From assembly GCA_021202465.1 (NCBI GenBank), contig JAJQCZ010000025.1, forward strand, positions 1-64,000: a stretch of 64,000 nt of DNA, written 5' to 3'. Shown here one piece after another: positions 1-8,942 of this stretch. Made by a program: the position numbers and the translations under genes. This stretch comes from Lachnospiraceae bacterium. GTDB lineage: Bacteria; Bacillota; Clostridia; Lachnospirales; Lachnospiraceae. A model generated the notes under the pieces. The model saw only the letters and a program-made list of their open reading frames with translations, did not search any database and had not been told where the DNA came from. Numbering within the stretch: the first letter of the stretch is position 1; each line of letters begins with the position of its first letter.

Positions 1-87
1 TCCTCCGTTTTTAGAATTTTCAGGGTTGGAATATACTGTTTATTTGTCAAGGTGCCTCGCCGTCGCTTCCGAGCGGCGACTTTTAAG

Positions 88-116
88 AATTTATCACAAC
101 GTCTCTTCTTTGTCAA
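88..116 (-). promoter_or_regulatory. Strong sigma-A promoter reading out of the window
   Basis: On the minus strand there is a perfect -35 TTGACA (111-116), a 17-nt spacer and a -10 TAAATT (88-93) preceded by TG as in extended -10 promoters. The region upstream of it (117-182) is rich in A and T. Downstream the transcript would form a GC hairpin (about 57-80) and then run through a CCTTGACAA..AACCCTGAAAATTC leader, which resembles the leaders ahead of Lachnospiraceae rRNA operons. The stable-RNA target is an inference, because it lies outside the window. Confidence 0.6.
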
Positions 117-182
117 CCACTTTTTTTGAGGTTTTCCGGACAAATTTTCGACTCTTGTGTCCCGGAAATTTTCAACCACAAC

Positions 183-881
183 CTATAGTGTCCGGCTCAG
201 GAAAAGGCTCCCATTATACAGAAAAGAGAGCAATGTGCTGTCCTCGATCGCCGCAAGAATCTGGCTCCCCGCCTCAGAGGGAAGGTTCAATGTGACAGCC
301 AGGCAGAGAATCCATACCGCAATCAGCCCCTGCACCAGGCCCAACACGGCGCCCAGCCATTTGTTGACGCCGTGCAGGATGGGAATATATTCAACAATAT
401 GGAAGAAAGCCCCCAGAAGATGCAGAATCGCAAAGACCAGGAAGAAGGTGATCAGGTAGCCCAGTACGTTCATGACGATGTCCGCCACCGTCTGACTGGC
501 CGAGAGTGCGAAGGCCTCCGCCGCCTGTTCCGTCCCCCGGAGGATCTCCTCCTGAATGATCGAGGGAATATTGCACTCCTCCAGCCACAGGACCTGTTCC
601 TCCGCAGTCACTGTACCCGCCAGAGCTTCCGTCGTCTCTTCCCCGGAAATCTGCACGGCCGCGGTCTCCAGATTCGCATACACTGCTTTCTCCACGGCGC
701 TCTCCAGAGGCGTATACTCCCTGAGAACATCCGTCATATAAGGCTGCAGAACCCCCACCAGAATCACGGTGAGAATCAGAGACAGCATGGAGAGGGCGGT
801 CCTCAGGAAACCGCGGTAATATCCCCGCAGAACCGCCCCGATCAGGATCAACAGTACAATGCCAGAAATGATAATACTCAC
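183..881 (-). CDS. CvpA family membrane protein
   Basis: A 232-residue integral membrane protein resembling the CvpA (colicin V production) family. It has two hydrophobic segments near the N-terminus (about 3-25 and 28-50), a polar middle part, and two more segments at about 130-155 and 170-195. The family is widespread but its molecular role is not settled; in Firmicutes it is often near DNA-repair or division genes. The start is GTG with GGAGG five bases upstream, and it follows the TPR gene by 20 bp, so it is the last gene of the dnaX-ybaB-recR operon. The family call rests on topology and overall look, not on a catalytic motif. Confidence 0.72.
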   Translation of the reverse strand: MSIIISGIVLLILIGAVLRGYYRGFLRTALSMLSLILTVILVGVLQPYMTDVLREYTPLESAVEKAVYANLETAAVQISGEETTEALAGTVTAEEQVLWLEECNIPSIIQEEILRGTEQAAEAFALSASQTVADIVMNVLGYLITFFLVFAILHLLGAFFHIVEYIPILHGVNKWLGAVLGLVQGLIAVWILCLAVTLNLPSEAGSQILAAIEDSTLLSFLYNGSLFLSRTL

Positions 882-901
882 AGATACCTCCGTGTATAGC
901 T

Positions 902-3292
902 TTACAGGAAATCCCTGTTTCTGAGAATCAGATAGCCCTCCTTATCATATTTGGAGGCAAAGATTCTCTTAACGGTGAATTTCGCTGCATGTTCAGCGGC
1001 CTCTTCAATAACGGCCCGCGCCTCTCCCACCGTCAGACGCGCACCTTCCTCCTTGATGGCCTCGATCTCCTCCTGCAGCGCCTCGAATCCGGAATCGTCG
1101 ATGACGCACTCCAACTCATTGGCATAGTAATCCGCGTAACGAACAAAATCCTTCTCCGAAAGCTCCTGCCGCGTTGTCATATTCTCAAAGGAAACCGGCT
1201 TTTCAACCTTCACAACCTTGCGCGCCGCAACCGGAGGTTTCTCCTCCTTCGGTTTCTCCGGCGCCGCCGGTTCTTCCTCCAGATCGGTCAGCTGAATCTT
1301 CGGAAGGTTATCCTCGGCGGCAGCCTCGGAGATGGCATGCTCCTTTTCCGATTCGATGATACAGGAACGCACCCTCTGCTTCAGCCGGGTCACGGCCGTC
1401 GGCGCATCCACAAGAACAAAGACCTTCTCCGTGTCCAGATAGTCGATGACCTCCAGCATTTCCCGGATCATATCGTCCGACAGATTATTTGCCTGATCGA
1501 CGATCAGATCCTTGCGGTTCAATTGCGGCAGCGAGTGAACGATACCCCGGTGATTCAGTTTGTCCGCTACGATCTTGGCGATCCGGGGCAGGTCCTGACC
1601 CTTGCCATGATAATAATCCTCCAGAGCCTCCACAGCTTTGTCAATCCCATCCTCGGAGGTCGCCGCGCTGATGAAGATGCAGTGCTCCAGCTCGTGGCTC
1701 TCCAGCGGTTCCTTCTCCTCCATGCGGCGGTTCTGCTCTTCCCATACCGCCTGCTCCGTCTCCTCGAAGGAAAGAACCGGCAGAACGTTCGAATCTGCCT
1801 CCAGGGAAACATCCGGTTCGACCGGTGTCTCCGTCACAAAGGGCTCATCCACCGCAGCCCGCAGGACCGGGCCTTCTGGCACGTCAGCAGCCGCCGCAGG
1901 CTCTTCCTCACGCACAGTCCGGGACTCCGCCAGCTCCTGTACTTCCTGCCGGTCAGCTTCGGAGAGCAGCTCTTTCACAAGTTCCTCAGACAGAGCCGCT
2001 TTCTCCGGGATCACGGCTTCCTCTGTCTCTGCCTGCTCCGGCTCCGTGACTTCTGTCGCTGCTTCTTCCTGCAGAGCTTCTTTCATGACTTCCTGTTCCG
2101 GCGCCTTTTCCGGCGCCCCCGCCGCTGCCTCCAGGACACGCGCCGGCGTAAATTCCCGGGTCACCTCCAGATCTTCCGCCGGAGACATAGCCTCCGCCGC
2201 CATTTCCGGAATCGGTGTAAATTCCCGCGTCACCTCCAGATTCTCCGGCTCGGGCTCCGGTTCTGCCACAGCCGGACTCACCTCCCCGGAAAACAGCACC
2301 GGCTCAGGTGTTTCTTCTTCTTCGGGGAACAGCTTCACAGGTTCTGCTTCGGGAAGCGGCTGCCTCGTCACGGCAGCTTCCCTCCAGGCCGACTCTTCCA
2401 CCGGCGCTTCTTCCATCTTCTTTGAAGCGGCAAAAAGCATGGCCTGAATCCGGTCAGCCTTCTTTTCCTCAGCTTCTGTCTCCGGAATAAAATGCCGCTC
2501 CATCCCGGCCGGTTCCTCCAGATCGGCGGCCGCCACTTCCTCAGAAAGCGCAATCTCCGGCAGGTCATCCTCCGCCGGTTTCTCATCCAGACCGGACGGC
2601 TGCGGCTCCTGCACGGGCTGCGCCTCCGGCTTCTCTTCCTCTTCCCCGCTGCGCGCCATCTCCGCCAGACGGGCTTCGTAAAATGCTTTATTCTCCCGGT
2701 GTTCCCGCTGACTGGCCGTCAGAGGCACATACATCTCCTTCAGTTCCATGGCCCGGTCGACATAGGGGCCGACGCCGAACCAGAGAATAATCTGGTCGCA
2801 GAGCGCCACGCACTCATCCTTCCGGTTCGCTTTCTGATAGAGCTCCGCCAGGCGGCAGGCCCACTGCTCCTCGAACTCGTATTTCCTGTATGTCTCCAGG
2901 ATCACAATCCTCTTATCCAGATCCTCGCCCTTGGCTTCCGCGATCAGATAGCGGAGGATATAGCGGTCATTTTCATCCGGCGCCTCCTCCAGATATTTCT
3001 TATAGAAGGTCTCTGCGTCGTTGACGCGCCCGCTCTCCAGAGCCAGCTCCGTCAGCTTATACAGGATACGCTTCCCCATCGAGGACTGCTCATAGGCGGT
3101 CAGGAGAACATCCGTGGCGGCTGTATACTGTTCCGTCTTTTCATAAGCCTCTGCCACGGCGGTCAGCAGACGTACATTGCGCTCCTGCTTCCAATCGATG
3201 GTGTCGGCAATCTTGGCTGCCGTGCTGTAGTCCTGCTGCCGCACCAGCTTCTGAATCTTGTCTGTCTTCAAATTGTACGTGTACTTATCCAA
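902..3292 (-). CDS. TPR protein with a degenerate AAA-like C-terminal domain
   Basis: A 796-residue protein with three parts. Residues about 1-210 are helical TPR-like repeats. Residues about 210-540 are acidic, Pro/Glu-rich and probably disordered, and contain the element LEVTREFTP twice. Residues about 545-680 look like an AAA-type ATPase core: a strand HCIFISAA where a P-loop would be expected, then DLIVDQANNLSDDM in the Walker B/sensor region and VFVLVDAP. No GxxxxGK[ST] is present, so it is unlikely to hydrolyse ATP in the usual way. The start is TTG, with GGGGTGA seven bases before it. It sits 23 bp after recR in the same operon. Its function is unknown; a scaffold role is only a guess. 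Confidence 0.7.
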   Translation of the reverse strand: MDKYTYNLKTDKIQKLVRQQDYSTAAKIADTIDWKQERNVRLLTAVAEAYEKTEQYTAATDVLLTAYEQSSMGKRILYKLTELALESGRVNDAETFYKKYLEEAPDENDRYILRYLIAEAKGEDLDKRIVILETYRKYEFEEQWACRLAELYQKANRKDECVALCDQIILWFGVGPYVDRAMELKEMYVPLTASQREHRENKAFYEARLAEMARSGEEEEKPEAQPVQEPQPSGLDEKPAEDDLPEIALSEEVAAADLEEPAGMERHFIPETEAEEKKADRIQAMLFAASKKMEEAPVEESAWREAAVTRQPLPEAEPVKLFPEEEETPEPVLFSGEVSPAVAEPEPEPENLEVTREFTPIPEMAAEAMSPAEDLEVTREFTPARVLEAAAGAPEKAPEQEVMKEALQEEAATEVTEPEQAETEEAVIPEKAALSEELVKELLSEADRQEVQELAESRTVREEEPAAAADVPEGPVLRAAVDEPFVTETPVEPDVSLEADSNVLPVLSFEETEQAVWEEQNRRMEEKEPLESHELEHCIFISAATSEDGIDKAVEALEDYYHGKGQDLPRIAKIVADKLNHRGIVHSLPQLNRKDLIVDQANNLSDDMIREMLEVIDYLDTEKVFVLVDAPTAVTRLKQRVRSCIIESEKEHAISEAAAEDNLPKIQLTDLEEEPAAPEKPKEEKPPVAARKVVKVEKPVSFENMTTRQELSEKDFVRYADYYANELECVIDDSGFEALQEEIEAIKEEGARLTVGEARAVIEEAAEHAAKFTVKRIFASKYDKEGYLILRNRDFL

Positions 3293-3315
3293 TGTCGTTC
3301 ACCCCATTTGCTGCC

Positions 3316-3915
3316 TTACAGTTGAACCCGCCCCTCCAGCGCCCGGAGCAGAGTCACCTCGTCAATGTATTCCAGATCTCCGCCCACCGGCACGCCGCTG
3401 GCGATCCGGCTGACCCGGATGCCCGTAGGTTTGATCAGCTTGCTGATGTACATGGCCGTCGTCTCCCCCTCCAGGCTGGAGTTGGTGGCGATGATTACCT
3501 CCTGCACATCCTCCTTCTGGAGGCGCTGCATCAGCTCCGCCAGACGGATATCCGAAGGGCCGACCCCCAGAGCCGGAGAGATTGCACCGTGAAGCACATG
3601 GTACAGCCCCTCGTATTTGCCGGTCTTCTCATATGCCGCCAAGTCCCGGGGATTCTCCACCACCATGATCTGCGAGCCATCCCGGTTCGGACTGCTGCAG
3701 ATGGGACAGAGCTCCTGATCGGTCAGGTTGCAGCACCGCTTGCAGTAGCACACTGAGTGCCTGGCCTCCGTCATGGCTTCCGTCAGCTTCTCCACCGATT
3801 CCTCCGGCATGCGGATGATATGAAAGGCCAGCCGCTGCGCCGACTTGGCGCCGACGCCGGGCAGTTTGGAAAGCTCCTCGATCAGCGTCTGCATCCGGCT
3901 GCCATAGTAATCCAT
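3316..3915 (-). CDS. recR: Recombination mediator protein RecR
   Basis: 199 residues, the usual RecR length. RecR forms a ring clamp and works with RecF and RecO to load RecA at single-strand gaps. Visible parts: an N-terminal HhH region (LPGVGAKSAQRLAFHI), a four-cysteine zinc finger (CKRCCNLTDQELCPIC, about 57-72), and a Toprim domain beginning MVVENPRDL. The start ATG overlaps the ybaB stop as TAATG, which suggests translational coupling, and GGGAGG lies upstream inside ybaB. Confidence 0.96.
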   Translation of the reverse strand: MDYYGSRMQTLIEELSKLPGVGAKSAQRLAFHIIRMPEESVEKLTEAMTEARHSVCYCKRCCNLTDQELCPICSSPNRDGSQIMVVENPRDLAAYEKTGKYEGLYHVLHGAISPALGVGPSDIRLAELMQRLQKEDVQEVIIATNSSLEGETTAMYISKLIKPTGIRVSRIASGVPVGGDLEYIDEVTLLRALEGRVQL

Positions 3916-4268
3916 TACAGTCCAAAGCCTCCCAGTCCGCCGCTCATGCCTCCGGTGATACGGGCCATGGCTTCCTCCGATTCCTTCGTCGCCTCCCGCA
4001 GTGCCTCATTGACCGCCGCAACGATCAGATCCTGCAGCATCTCGACATCGTCGGGATCCACCACTTCCTCGGCCAGTTTCACCGATACAAGCTCCTTCTT
4101 CCCGGACACAGCCACTTCCACCGCGCCGCCGCCGACGGTCGCTGTATAAGTCTTCTCCTCCAGCTCCTTGCCGGTCTCTTCCATCTGACGCTGCATCCTC
4201 TGTGCCTGCTTCATCAGGTTGTTCATATTTCCCGGCATACCGCCCTGGAATCCGCCTCTTCTTGCCAT
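3915..4268 (-). CDS. YbaB/EbfC family nucleoid-associated protein
   Basis: 117 residues. YbaB/EbfC proteins are small dimeric DNA-binding proteins found between dnaX and recR in most bacteria; the exact role is unclear. The sequence has the typical Gly/Met-rich N-terminus (MARRGGFQGGMPGN), the helix MNNLMKQAQRMQRQMEE, a central beta region with AVSGKKELVSVKL, and a C-terminal helix followed by a Gly-rich tail. AGGAGG lies ahead of the ATG. It is 50 bp after dnaX and overlaps recR by one base. Confidence 0.95.
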   Translation of the reverse strand: MARRGGFQGGMPGNMNNLMKQAQRMQRQMEETGKELEEKTYTATVGGGAVEVAVSGKKELVSVKLAEEVVDPDDVEMLQDLIVAAVNEALREATKESEEAMARITGGMSGGLGGFGL

Positions 4269-4318
4269 TTCTCTATCCTCCTGTCACTCCATCTGCCTGT
4301 GTCCGATGCACGGTGCCG

Positions 4319-5908
4319 TCACGGCTCCTCGTCCTCGATCTCGATGTCTGCATGTATCTCCGCGAGATCTTCGTCCGTGAGATAACGGGGTTCCTGCTCC
4401 CTCCGGGGAGCCAGCCGCAGATCGAATTCCAGCGACTTCCCGTAGGTTTCCGCCACAAATTCCTTCACCTGATCCATAGCCTGGAGTGTCTTACACATAT
4501 TATAATGAAAAGTATCGAAAAATACAACGCACAATATTCCCTGCCCCCGGGGTTCCACCCGCGTATCCAGAAGAGCGCTGCGCGCCACACGCTCAATGCT
4601 GTTTAAAATCCGGTCCCATTCCTGCCGGATCAGCATCAGATCCTCGTACTCCGCCGCCGGAAGCACAACCGGCTCCGGCTCCTCCTCGCTTTGAATCGGA
4701 GCCGCGGACGCCGCAGGGATCGGTGCCGCCGGAACCGCCGGTGCGGCTGGAATTCCCTCCTTCATCTTCCGCTCCAGACGGCTGAGGCGCTCCTCCAGAG
4801 ATTCCAGATTCTCCTCCATCTCCGGCTGTGCCGTGCGGATCACCGCGATCTCCAGAAGAACCCGCTTATTCACGGCATTGCGCATCTGATTGTAAAGCTC
4901 CGAAAAGATACGGATCAGGCGCATCAGACCCGCAGGATCGGTCATGGCCGCCTCCTCCTGCAGCCGCATCCAATCCTCCTTCGTCAGATCGAGAACTTCG
5001 TTCCCCACGTCGGAGGAGGTGAGAAGCAGAAGATTGCGCATATACCAGATAAAATCCTGGGCAAACTGCCCCAGCTCCCGGCCGCTCATCACCAGATCCT
5101 CGATCTGCAGCAGACAATCGGCGGAATCCTGACGCAGGATGCCCCGCAGGAAACGGCTGAACAGCTCGTTATCCACCGCGCCCAGCACGGACAGGACCAT
5201 CTCATAGGTCAGATCCTCCCCGATGTGAAAGGCGATGCACTGATCCAGAAGACTGATGGCATCCCGCATGGCGCCGTCCGCCTTCTTGGCGATATAGCGC
5301 AGCGCCCGCTCCTCCACCTGCACCTTCTCGTACTCCGCCAGCTCCGTCAGCCGCTCCATGAGCACCTCGGTGGTCATACGCCGGAAATCATATCGCTGAC
5401 AGCGGGAGAGGACCGTGACCGGAATCTTATGGGGTTCCGTCGTCGCCAGAATAAAAATGACATAGGAGGGCGGTTCCTCCAGCGTCTTTAACAACGCATT
5501 AAAGGCCCCCGTCGACAGCATGTGGGCCTCATCAATGATATAGACACGGTATTTTCCTTCCGCGGGAGAATACTGCACCTCGTCCCGGATCTCCCGGATA
5601 TTATCCACGCCGTTGTTGGAGGCCGCGTCGATCTCCACCACATTCATGGAGGTCCCGGCCTCGATGGCGCGGCAGGTCCCGCAGGTTCCGCAGGGTTCGC
5701 CGTCCGCCGGATGTTCGCAGTTCACGGCCCGGGCGAAGATCTTGGCCACGGTCGTCTTCCCCGTTCCCCGGGTGCCGCAGAACAGGTAGGCATGGCCGAT
5801 CCGATCCAGGCGGATCTGGTTCTTCAGAGTTGTCACAATAGCATCCTGCCCCTTCACGTCGGCGAAGGAAGCCGGCCGCCATTTACGGTAAAGGGCTGTA
5901 TACGCCAT
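4319..5908 (-). CDS. dnaX: DNA polymerase III subunit gamma/tau
   Basis: 529 residues. DnaX is the AAA+ ATPase of the clamp loader. Seen: Walker A GTRGTGKTTVAK (about 45-56), a zinc module with four cysteines (CEHPADGEPCGTCGTC), Walker B VYIIDEAHML, sensor 1 ILATTEPHKIP, and the arginine-finger SRCQRYDF. After the collar domain (to about 370) comes an Ala/Pro-rich linker and a C-terminal domain of about 120 residues. No slippery A-run or shifted short product was noticed. ATG with GGGAGG upstream. It follows the SRP RNA gene, an arrangement common in Firmicutes. Confidence 0.96.
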   Translation of the reverse strand: MAYTALYRKWRPASFADVKGQDAIVTTLKNQIRLDRIGHAYLFCGTRGTGKTTVAKIFARAVNCEHPADGEPCGTCGTCRAIEAGTSMNVVEIDAASNNGVDNIREIRDEVQYSPAEGKYRVYIIDEAHMLSTGAFNALLKTLEEPPSYVIFILATTEPHKIPVTVLSRCQRYDFRRMTTEVLMERLTELAEYEKVQVEERALRYIAKKADGAMRDAISLLDQCIAFHIGEDLTYEMVLSVLGAVDNELFSRFLRGILRQDSADCLLQIEDLVMSGRELGQFAQDFIWYMRNLLLLTSSDVGNEVLDLTKEDWMRLQEEAAMTDPAGLMRLIRIFSELYNQMRNAVNKRVLLEIAVIRTAQPEMEENLESLEERLSRLERKMKEGIPAAPAVPAAPIPAASAAPIQSEEEPEPVVLPAAEYEDLMLIRQEWDRILNSIERVARSALLDTRVEPRGQGILCVVFFDTFHYNMCKTLQAMDQVKEFVAETYGKSLEFDLRLAPRREQEPRYLTDEDLAEIHADIEIEDEEP

Positions 5909-5950
5909 CAGCGCCTCCCAATGAGCAATACACTTTCATGAATAAAAAAT

Positions 5951-6213
5951 CCGCGCATTCTGCGTCGAAAACTCACCACAGGCGTTACCTTTGCAGTTAA
6001 CTCAGTCCCGGCACCCTCACGGCACACGAGAGGTTTCGCTTAGTGCTGCTTCATTCCTGACCTGACACGGTTCACGAATTCCCGTTGCGCAAGACCAGAA
6101 CGTCACCGTCACTTACAAAGGGCAGCCCCACAATGAGAGTCCTCGGCAGAATATCACCCCTGCTATAGCGGATTGCAGGTACAGGGCACCGCTAACTCCC
6201 CGGCTGCGCGGAA
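5951..6213 (-). ncRNA. ffs: Signal recognition particle RNA, large Alu-containing type
   Basis: About 263 nt, close to the roughly 270-nt scRNA of Bacillus. The transcript has the conserved 5' part GGTGCCCTGTACCTGCAATCC, the GACGTTCTGGTCTTGCGCAACG segment in two conserved blocks, and the SRP54-binding hairpin GTCAGGTCAGGAATGAAGCA with its GGAA tetraloop, followed by GCACTAAGCGAAACCTCTCG. The ends CCGCGCA (5') and TGCGCGG (3') pair. A T-rich run (5941-5950 on the minus strand) follows and may end transcription. Compared with Bacillus, the base pair closing the GGAA loop is A-U instead of C-G, a compensated change. Confidence 0.95.
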
Positions 6214-6254
6214 ACTTTATGGCTGTTTGTAGCGGGGAAAATCCCCGTTTTGTT

Positions 6255-6284
6255 ATTATAGACCGGCAACGTGCCGCCTGTCAA
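6255..6284 (-). promoter_or_regulatory. Consensus promoter of the SRP RNA gene
   Basis: Perfect hexamers on the minus strand: -35 TTGACA (6279-6284), 18-nt spacer, -10 TATAAT (6255-6260). Transcription would start near 6248, about 35 nt before the mature RNA end. The leader begins with a small hairpin (CGGGG AAAAT CCCCG as read on the plus strand, 6233-6247), so a processed precursor is likely. Confidence 0.85.
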
Positions 6285-6355
6285 ACATTTTTTCGCATTT
6301 CGGTGCGTATTTCACAGGCAAATCACATTTCCCGCGAAATCTGCCGCCTCTGCGC

Positions 6356-7456
6356 TCACCCCTTCTTCTCCGAACCGTTCCGGACCATTTCCTGCGCCTC
6401 CATCATGTTCGCTGCGCCGTCCCGGAAGGCCTGAATCAGCCGATCCAGCTTCTCCGCATTCATAAATTCGGTCCCCAGCTCGTTGCCGAATTTCTCCCCC
6501 ATCTTCCGGCCCCAGAACTGCTCCTGCTCCCGCAGCTTCTCCAGACGGTCCTCCGCCTCCTCCAGATCCTTCTCCAGCTGAGCCAGATGCTCCTCGTTGT
6601 TGGCCTGAATCTCCCGGCGGATGCTCTCCCGGGTCTCCCGGTCAAAAACATCCAGCGCCTGTTTTTTCTCATTTAAAATATCCGCGTTGTCCTGCTCCAG
6701 CTTCGCCAGCTTTTCGTCAAATTCCTCCAGACCGTACATCGTCTCGTTCGTGTCCTTCCGGATGACCTTCTTGATGGCCTCAATCTGCTTCTCATTGGTG
6801 GCGATGCTCTCACGCAGGCGCCGCGTCTCCTTCAGCGCCGCGTCATGGTGGGCCTTTGTATGATTATTCACCAAAATATAGGCTCCCCCAAAAATCAGGA
6901 TATCCGCTACATAGACCAGCGCCAGGTACGCGGCTCCCTTCTGCGAGAGAAAAAGCGCATAGATCCCGCAGGGTAGCACCCCCAGCACCACCAGCAGACA
7001 CGCCAGAAAGAAAAGAATCTCCCGGGGCTTTCGCGGATAGTGCAGGGCAAAGAACACCCAGGTATTGCAGTAGCGGGGAATCTTATTCTTCTGAAACAGC
7101 CTGTGAATCTCATTTTTCAGCATGCTGTTCTTCTGGCGGACCTCCGCCGTCTCTTCATTCATCCGGGCCTTCATGCCCTTATTCCTGGCCTTCTCCCGTC
7201 GGCTTCGGGTCTTCTTCACGTCGTTCTGCACCGACTCCGACTGACTGTCGTAGTGCTCCTCGATCTCCGCGCGGCGCTTTTTGATCATCAGCTCGATGCT
7301 CTCCTCCACCGCCGCCCGTTCCTTCTCCAGACCCTTTTCCATCTTCTGCACCAGCGCATCCTGAGCATCGGCATCCTTCGCCGCCTGGTCCCGCTGGTTG
7401 ATCGTGGACCTGGCCGCCTCCAGATACTGGATGCTGTTCTTCGTGTCCTCGGGCAT
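6356..7456 (-). CDS. Membrane protein with long flanking coiled coils
   Basis: I do not recognise a named family. The 366-residue protein starts at MPEDTK, where GGGAGG sits seven bases upstream. Charged heptad-like helices (about 10-120) lead into a short hydrophobic centre with two membrane segments (about 160-182 and 188-208), then another long Glu/Lys/Arg-rich coiled coil to about residue 320 and a short C-terminal helix with EKLDRLIQAFRDG. It therefore looks like a membrane-anchored, cytoplasmic coiled-coil scaffold. It stands between the SRP RNA and the K+ channel gene, 88 bp after the latter, with no functional hint from neighbours. Confidence 0.65.
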   Translation of the reverse strand: MPEDTKNSIQYLEAARSTINQRDQAAKDADAQDALVQKMEKGLEKERAAVEESIELMIKKRRAEIEEHYDSQSESVQNDVKKTRSRREKARNKGMKARMNEETAEVRQKNSMLKNEIHRLFQKNKIPRYCNTWVFFALHYPRKPREILFFLACLLVVLGVLPCGIYALFLSQKGAAYLALVYVADILIFGGAYILVNNHTKAHHDAALKETRRLRESIATNEKQIEAIKKVIRKDTNETMYGLEEFDEKLAKLEQDNADILNEKKQALDVFDRETRESIRREIQANNEEHLAQLEKDLEEAEDRLEKLREQEQFWGRKMGEKFGNELGTEFMNAEKLDRLIQAFRDGAANMMEAQEMVRNGSEKKG

Positions 7457-7544
7457 GTTTCGCCTCCCGTCTGTGCACAATATTTTACCGTTTTCACCCT
7501 CAAGTTTACCTCAGACGCATCATCAGTTCAAGAAGATTCTGCGG

Positions 7545-8753
7545 TCAGATCTGAATCCGCTCCGCGTCCCGCAGATGCATCTGCGTGTAAAGAATCACCG
7601 TATCCTTTTCCTTCAGCACAAAGTCTCCTTTGGGAATGTGAATGCGCCCGTCCCGCCGGATCATGACAATGATGGTGCGCCGGGAAATATCCAGATCGCG
7701 AATACTCTGCCCGATCCAGGGATTCTGTCCCCGCAGCGTCACCTCCTTCAGATCGATGTGCTTATCATCCTGGAAGGACTCCGCTCCCAGAACGACCGTA
7801 TCCCCGACCGCCAGCACCACATCGCCCCGGGGGACGATGACCTGACCATTTCGCTGAATCGCCGCCACCAGGAGCCCATAGGGGAGCTCCAGCTGCTGGA
7901 TCGTCTTTCCCTGCCAGGCGTCCCGCTTCTTCAGCTGTACCTTGATGAAATGAATATCTTCCTCGCTGCCGTACTCGCTGATCTTCTTAATCCGCGAATA
8001 CCGATCGACGAATCCCGCAGAAATAATACCGGTGGGGATCGCCACCATGCCCACGCCCAGGAACGTAATCACAATGCTGAACGCCTTTCCCAGCGTCGTA
8101 ATCGGATAAATATCGCCGTATCCGACCGTCAGCAGCGTGGACACAGACCACCAGATACCGGAAAAAGCATTGATAAATACGTCGGGCTGCGCCTCGTGCT
8201 CCAGACTGTACATACAGAGACTGGACGCCACCATCAGCACAAGGATAATAAAAATAGACGACAGCAGCTGCTGGCGCTTGCTGTAGAGCACCTCTCCGAT
8301 GACATTGAGGGAATCATAGTAGACATTGATGCGGAACAGACGGAAAATGCGCACCACCCGGAACATCCGGAAAGCCACGGCGCCCGAGGGGAAGAACACC
8401 GGCAGATAATAAGGAAGAAACGACAGCAAATCGATGAGACCCGTGGCAGAAAACACATAGCGCCCCACCGCCCGCAGTCCCAACGATTCAGGAAATGTAT
8501 ATCTGGCCGTCCAGAGCCGCAGACAATAATCCACTGCAAAGAAAAGATAGGTCACAATCTCGACCGAGTTCAGCGCCCCGCCGCACTGCGCCTCCACCGT
8601 ATCAAAGGTGCGCAGAATACTGGCCGTCAGGTTCGCCACGATGGCCAGCGTATTTACAATATCATAGGTGCGGCTGACGAAGTCTCCGTCATTTCCCACC
8701 TCGATCACCACGCCCACCCGTCGTCGGCGTTCCTCCCAGGTCTTCTTTCCCAT
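7545..8753 (-). CDS. Voltage-sensor type potassium channel with TrkA-C/RCK-like tail
   Basis: 402 residues, read from MGKKTWEE because GAGGAG lies just upstream; a longer reading would need a TTG without a ribosome site. The first half is a six-segment channel: S4 has Arg every third position (RMFRVVRIFRLFRI, about 130-145), and the pore loop carries the K+ selectivity filter TVGYGD followed by S6. The C-terminal half has two TrkA-C-like ligand-binding modules (about 265-330 and 335-402, each with a GD-VVL / KDTVIL strand). It probably conducts K+ gated by voltage and a cytoplasmic ligand. No RCK N-domain with a GxGxxG NAD site is present. Confidence 0.85.
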   Translation of the reverse strand: MGKKTWEERRRRVGVVIEVGNDGDFVSRTYDIVNTLAIVANLTASILRTFDTVEAQCGGALNSVEIVTYLFFAVDYCLRLWTARYTFPESLGLRAVGRYVFSATGLIDLLSFLPYYLPVFFPSGAVAFRMFRVVRIFRLFRINVYYDSLNVIGEVLYSKRQQLLSSIFIILVLMVASSLCMYSLEHEAQPDVFINAFSGIWWSVSTLLTVGYGDIYPITTLGKAFSIVITFLGVGMVAIPTGIISAGFVDRYSRIKKISEYGSEEDIHFIKVQLKKRDAWQGKTIQQLELPYGLLVAAIQRNGQVIVPRGDVVLAVGDTVVLGAESFQDDKHIDLKEVTLRGQNPWIGQSIRDLDISRRTIIVMIRRDGRIHIPKGDFVLKEKDTVILYTQMHLRDAERIQI

Positions 8754-8835
8754 CAGTTCTCCTCTTCCGCTCTGTGCTTCTTTTTTCAAAAATTATCTGC
8801 CGCGCAGGCCGTTATTTCCTGCGCCATTCGTTACA

Positions 8836-8864
8836 ATTATATCCACTCCGGCAGCACCTGTAAA
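8836..8864 (-). promoter_or_regulatory. Promoter of the potassium channel gene
   Basis: On the minus strand: TTTACA (8859-8864), 17-nt spacer, TATAAT (8836-8841). It lies about 80 bp ahead of the channel start and faces leftward. Confidence 0.7.
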
Positions 8865-8942
8865 CGGATATTCCGGCGGATTTGTCTGAATTTCCGATAA
8901 TATGCGGGATTTCCGTGGGTTTCCGTCCTTTCCGTGCGTCTC

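Noticed and set aside
45-50. Second TTGACA on the minus strand near the left edge
   Set aside because: The only TATATT-like hexamer is nine bases away, too close for a promoter; it belongs to the leader sequence.
989-2425. 478-codon frame opposite the TPR gene
   Set aside because: Arg/Leu-rich low-complexity product without start signal, opposite a gene with clear domains.
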